Shown here piece after piece: positions 59,176 through 64,000 of a stretch of DNA of 64,000 bases; the stretch's first letter is position 1, and each line of letters starts with the position of its first letter. Position numbers and translations under genes: made by a program. The notes below the pieces were generated by a model. It was not told the DNA's origin. It ran no database searches and saw nothing but the letters and a program-made list of their open reading frames with translations. The stretch lies in the NCBI GenBank assembly GCA_024529925.1, contig JAFEUB010001103.1, positions 1,021,001 through 1,085,000 on the forward strand, read 5' to 3'. Source of the stretch: Ophthalmolycus amberensis (Eukaryota > Chordata > Actinopteri > Perciformes > Zoarcidae).

Positions 59176-59420
59176 CCTAGAGAAATAGATAGATAGATAT
59201 GTACTTTATTTATCCCCAGGGGGAAATTTGCATGTTACAGCAGCAAGTCACACCAATTAGCAAAGTAGCAGAGTAACCAAAAATATTAAGTATTAAAAAA
59301 TGCACAATAGAATAACAGAGTAGGACAAATTAAAATATCAGAATATAGAATATATAAGATAAAACAACAAAAATGCACAGTATATACAATGAAATAGAAT
59401 TGCCGCTGAAATAGAAATGC
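59176..59420 (-). repeat. LINE 3'-tail-like repeat, - orientation
   Basis: Reverse orientation relative to the copy at 41640-41915. Read on the - strand it contains ttgtatatactgtgcatttt, caaatttccccctgggga and taaataaagtac, then a (TATC)n tail. It appears to be inserted in the repeat to its left. Confidence 0.55.
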
Positions 59421-62400
59421 CGCTAGCATGGCTGACAATGAACCTGGGAAATACCCCGGACAAGCCATGCATCTTTCATGGCGCTAACCACAATTTGACG
59501 CCCATATATTACATAAGTCAAAACTTTCTGACCTTGTTTTTGGCATGTAGCCTACAATAAAACTGAAGTGCCCTGCTTGAATCAAACCAGGGTATTCCTG
59601 CTGAATAAGGGAAACATTGGTAACCACCAAGCCACTGATGAAAACAAACGAAATCACTTGTAAAAGAGTATAAAAGCAGAGTAGCATTAGAACAGGTGAG
59701 CTAAGCCCAAATTTATAACCAACGATTTACCAAGTGAAAGAAGCAAAGGATGCTAACTGCTTTCTCCTCTTCCTGTATTCATTGCAGTGTTTCTCTAGTT
59801 GACACTTTGTTCTGGATGGTGGATATTGGCAGAGAGGAGAGAAATGGTTTGTGACTTTATCTCAATAAATTACAGCCTGTCATGGATTATAGATTAATTC
59901 GTTTGTCCTTACCTGAGAGCAACGGGTGGAATCTGGTGAAAAGACCAATTTTACACATCTCTGATTAAACAGTGTCAAATTACTTTTTAGAAATATGAGC
60001 CAGGAGGAAATTGTGGAATTTGACTTTTATTTTCACACTGGGGGGGGTTTAATAGGGTTGGAGGAGGGCTTCTGGTCTACTGGGCTGCACATCAGGAAGT
60101 TAAAGCTGCAAAGGCGGTACTGCGTAATGTGAATTAATAATGACTTAATTAAACCTGAAATTAAGAGAAAGATACTCCTCCTGCCTGGGAACATTATCTC
60201 CCTTGGCGCTCCTCGATGCATATGAGATAAGGCTTATATACAAGATATCCTGCAATACCAGAAGAAAATCTAAAAAATGTGGCCTAGCACCTGAATGGCT
60301 CTAGCTGCACTTACAGCAAAGGAGCTGTGCAAAGTTCCCAAGGTTTCTTTCATTGTGCAGTCTGCTTTATCTCCACCACAATGCAAGGCATGTTGATAGA
60401 CACAAATCAATGCCTTCACTGGGAGAGAGAGACGTCCTTGTAATGTCATTATTGTGGGTGTTATGTCACGAAATGTTGAACTACAGTAACACAAAGAAAA
60501 CCACCCAATACTCAAAAGAAAGTCTGTTTCAACAACACAATCCCCGGAATAGAGTGCTGCAGGACCGAGACCTTAAACACTGAAATGAGTCAGAATTTTT
60601 AAAAAACATTTTTTTTTTTGTTAAATGTTTGAAAAACAGTCTGTGGTTAACACGAGCTGAGGAGACTTTAACCTTTTGTTCTACGTCCCATATAAAACGT
60701 CAGTAGATACCCCTCTGTTGAATTTTGAAGCTTTCACATGTCTTTAAAATGTCGGTTGCTAACGAGAGGTTAAATGAGACCACAAAACGCCATCGTGTGA
60801 AGGCCGACTAGTCCGCCTTCACACACTCATTGTGTATATTCGCACCCATGCAAACGTGGTGTAGTTTGTTTTAAAAGCCTAAAGTTAAAAACCTTGAAAA
60901 TCACAAACTTGTGTTTGCGACGGATATTGTTTCATTCAATAAAAACAAACTCCAGTGGAAACATCCCATTGGCTTTTTGTCGAGTGTGATGCTAACTTCT
61001 GCGATTGGCCTACAAAAATGTTAGCCACATCCAGCTCGTTGAAAATGTGATAGAATTCTGATATATTCAAAAACCCTGAAAATGTGGTTTCAAAACCAAA
61101 TGTAGAACTCAATGAAATGAAGTATTCATGAGTGAATAAGCAACAGTCACAACAACAACAAAACCCCCAGAACACCGCGACTACAAGAATCACAGGCTTT
61201 ATTTACAGCAGCAGGCATCCATTTTCATCCAACAAGCTCCGATACAACTATTAAACACACCTATTAAACCACCAGCAGAGGAACAAATCTAGCAACTAGC
61301 TGTTTCGAAAATCTCAAAAGCCAAGAGATTTTTCTTAGCATTTGAGGGTGAATGTGAAATGTACTGTCACATGGCCAGGAACACCATTGTCTGCCAAATG
61401 AATAAGCAGGGACTTGTTACGAACATGCCCCCTTTTATTTTTGTACTTATTTCATGCGAATGACATTTCTGCGGTCAGCGGGCGGTCAGTGCCAGTGCCT
61501 GTAGGCGTAGCTGGCAAACATCAGCACCAGCAACAGTCGTTCCCTTTTGTGGCAATTTCACCTAAAATTGGAGACCTGTCAATGTTGTGTTTATTCCGAG
61601 TGTCGGCATTGACACGTTTCCAAAGAATTAATTTACTCGCTCGGAAAAACATTATTATTCATGAGTCACCTTTTGCAGCAAAATCACTGATCATCCAAAA
61701 AGCTGTTGAGGGCTTAGGGCTGGATCACAACCGAACAAGACAGTGAGGGTGGCTGCGACAAACAATCCCTGGAGACAAAGCAACCTTGATGTGTTTTCAG
61801 ACACTGCTGGTGTCTGACAGGGTTGTTTGGTCTCTCCTTAGTAACCTTATTTGTGAAACTTCTCTGTCTCTCTCAAAAAAAGAAATTACAGATCAAACTA
61901 GCCTTGGTGCTCTTTGTGCTTGATGATGGAAAGTGATATCTAAATAAAATGTGAAACCCGAGTGTGCTTGTTTTTGTTGTCACATACGAGCACAGCGTGT
62001 GACAACTGAAGAGGCAGCATGTGTGTGTATTTGAAATGCGCAAAAAAACAAAAAGAGAAGAAAAAAAAGCGTTTGCTAATTTCAAATCTCATGCATATTC
62101 AATTCTAAAGGTGGGGCAGCCTCGCTCCTGAAGATGTTTCAGAATGTTCCAGCGCGACTCATCCGTCACACACTTTGCGCTGCGAGCGAGAACTCTCCTG
62201 GGAGACGGTTCATGTGTTTAGCAAAAGAGTGCTTTCAACATGTGCTTTTGGAAAGCGATCAGCCCCACAGCGAAACTCAGCTGTGATATGTTGGAGCTAA
62301 TGTATAGTAAGAAAATAGTCTTGAGTGCAAAACATGTCATTATCTTTCATTTCGCTATCGTCTTCCAAGCTCATCGGTGCAAGTCCGAGCACGGAGGACG

Positions 62401-64000
62401 GCTCCTGCGGCTGCTGTGATTATGTGCGATCTGCTGCTCGTTCTGTGCGAACGCTTATTTCGGCTACATGTGTGTTTGCGCGCTTTCATTTGTATGTGCA
62501 CGTGTGTGTGTCCCCGTGAGACAGGATTAAGCGGAGATAGAGTCTTCAGAGTAGAACCGATCTCTCGGAGAGACGGGGGTCTCTGGGCTCTAAGCGCTGA
62601 GCCCGGCTTCTCCTCCTCTGCCGTTTCCCTCCCACTCCTCATACAGCGCCACGCTTAAATACTGTGGGGCCTTGGGATGGAGCCCTGGATGCAACACTGT
62701 GGGTTCCGGGGTTGTGGTTCCCATTTAAAAGCAGCCCTGATTCTTCTTCTTCTCAAAAAAGGAGCAACAAAAAAAAAGAGTGAGAAATCTGCTCAGCGGA
62801 CGGTTGGATTGATGTGCCTCCCTCTGCTCCCGATCACAAGGTTCTCAGACTGCAAGAAGTGGCAAAAGAAAAAGTTTTTTTGTGCACAGCCATCTGTGAC
62901 GAGCACGTGAAGGGTGACCAGTGGGAGAGCAGAGAATGCCACTGTCACGTTCGAGGCCAGAGAACAACGTTGAGTACCCGTTTATGTTTTTCACGAGCCA
63001 ACGTCCGTGGGAGAGCGAAGGGAACAGGTTGTTGTTGTTTTTTGTTGTTGTTTTTTTGCCTTTGCGCACAGAGCAAAATTGCAGAGACAAGCAGACATTA
63101 CCTTGCAAAGTCAAGACCCAACATTTGCGATGTGTATTGACATATTGATTTTCCTCGACAGCTATTGGCAGACGGAGTAAGGAGGATGGGGCCATGTGTG
63201 CGGGTCCACGGAAGCTCGGTGAGATCCAGGCAGCATTATGCACACCAAGAGAATGAGGCTTAGCATATATTGAGTGTTTATGCTGCAGAATAGAAAGTGT
63301 GGAGCACCTTTGCTTAAACTCACTGAATGTTAAATTGGGCTTCACTAAAAATCCCTCTTACACAAACAGAAAGTGATCCAGGGCTTTTTTGTTACTCTCT
63401 CTCTCTCTCTTTTCCCCCGCATACAATCTTTTGCCATTTGGGCATGTTTGCGAAATACGGTTTTTTTCACATTGACGGGTCTCTCTGCTCTACATGAAGA
63501 GCACACAGATAAATGTGTATGTGAAAGAGATGAGGAGGATATGAGATGGAGGGTAATATGTTGGAAGAGGTGATCTGGAGGAGAGTGAAGGATATCCATT
63601 GTTTGTCTTCTTAAGGGCAGGGCACACATGGGGGACAGAGCTGGAGTGTCTGTGGATTAGAGTGGAGATCTGCCCTGAATATATAACCGACCCAAGGTCT
63701 GCTCTGCTCTCCTCTCGTCCAGCACAACGGCCATTACAGGAGCTGAGAGACTGTGAAATATTAACGTCCTGAAAGTATTCTTACCGGACACCTCTTTGAT
63801 GTGAACAGATAACGAGAACAACATATGGCAGGCCTGCAGCTCGCACAGTCCACTCACGTTCCCCGCCTGATGTAAAATGGGTCAAAAGTGGGAATCATGG
63901 TTTCGGGGATGCATCTTTTATGGGTTGTTTATGAGCAGGGGAGGGGAAAGAGCAGTGTATGTCAGAACACATTTTTGATAGAGGATATAAAACGCTCCAA
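59421..64000. other. no supported gene
   Basis: AT-rich sequence without recognisable exons. A CpG-richer patch at about 62340-62650 (for example gagcacggaggacggctcct) might be a promoter or exon of an unseen gene, but no protein family is recognised in any frame. A GTTGTT-rich tract lies at about 63030-63060. Confidence 0.5.

Noticed and set aside
59560..59640. tRNA-like words (ggtaaccaccaagcc)
   Set aside because: No complete cloverleaf or internal A and B promoter boxes could be traced.

Overview
The window is vertebrate nuclear DNA, almost certainly from a ray-finned (teleost) fish. Genes are split by GT-AG introns, the flanks are full of long dinucleotide and homopolymer repeats, and the dispersed repeats are teleost types: an L2-like LINE, a hAT element, an IS630/Tc1-mariner-like element and several short interspersed families. 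No prokaryotic, organellar or viral gene was seen.

Two recognisable genes face each other on the left. asb12 (+ strand, about 1-2519, 5' end outside the window) encodes an ankyrin-repeat/SOCS-box protein. arhgef9 (collybistin, - strand) has a complete ten-exon canonical coding region from 25062 down to 7789. It adds up to 1554 nt (517 codons plus stop) with all splice phases consistent, and encodes an SH3-DH-PH Rho-family exchange factor. ARHGEF9 and ASB12 are also neighbours on human Xq11, so the linkage is old.

The most interesting locus is exon 1 of canonical arhgef9 (about 25.0-25.3 kb, CpG-rich). Only three codons of the main protein (Met-Thr-Leu) lie there. Upstream on the same strand is a 31-codon ORF with a strong start context that encodes a tiny single-pass membrane peptide. 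Its stop overlaps, as TAATG, the start of a second ORF that runs over the weak-context main ATG. This looks like a bicistronic or uORF-controlled transcript.

Further upstream on the - strand (42.2-46.3 kb) are exons that appear to give arhgef9 an ASEF/SPATA13-like long N-terminus. Splice phases fit into the SH3 exon, but the coding frame breaks inside the big exon and apparently again in the next one. A CpG-rich segment near 47.1-47.9 kb may be their promoter. Between the two promoters (25.3-42.1 kb) sit a teleost dispersed repeat, a hAT-family relic with a perfect 8-bp target duplication, and a 5'-truncated L2-type LINE. From 48 kb to the end I see no host gene: there is one broken IS630/mariner-like element (52.2-54.5 kb), nested short repeats near 59 kb, many microsatellites, and a few stretches that could be conserved noncoding elements.
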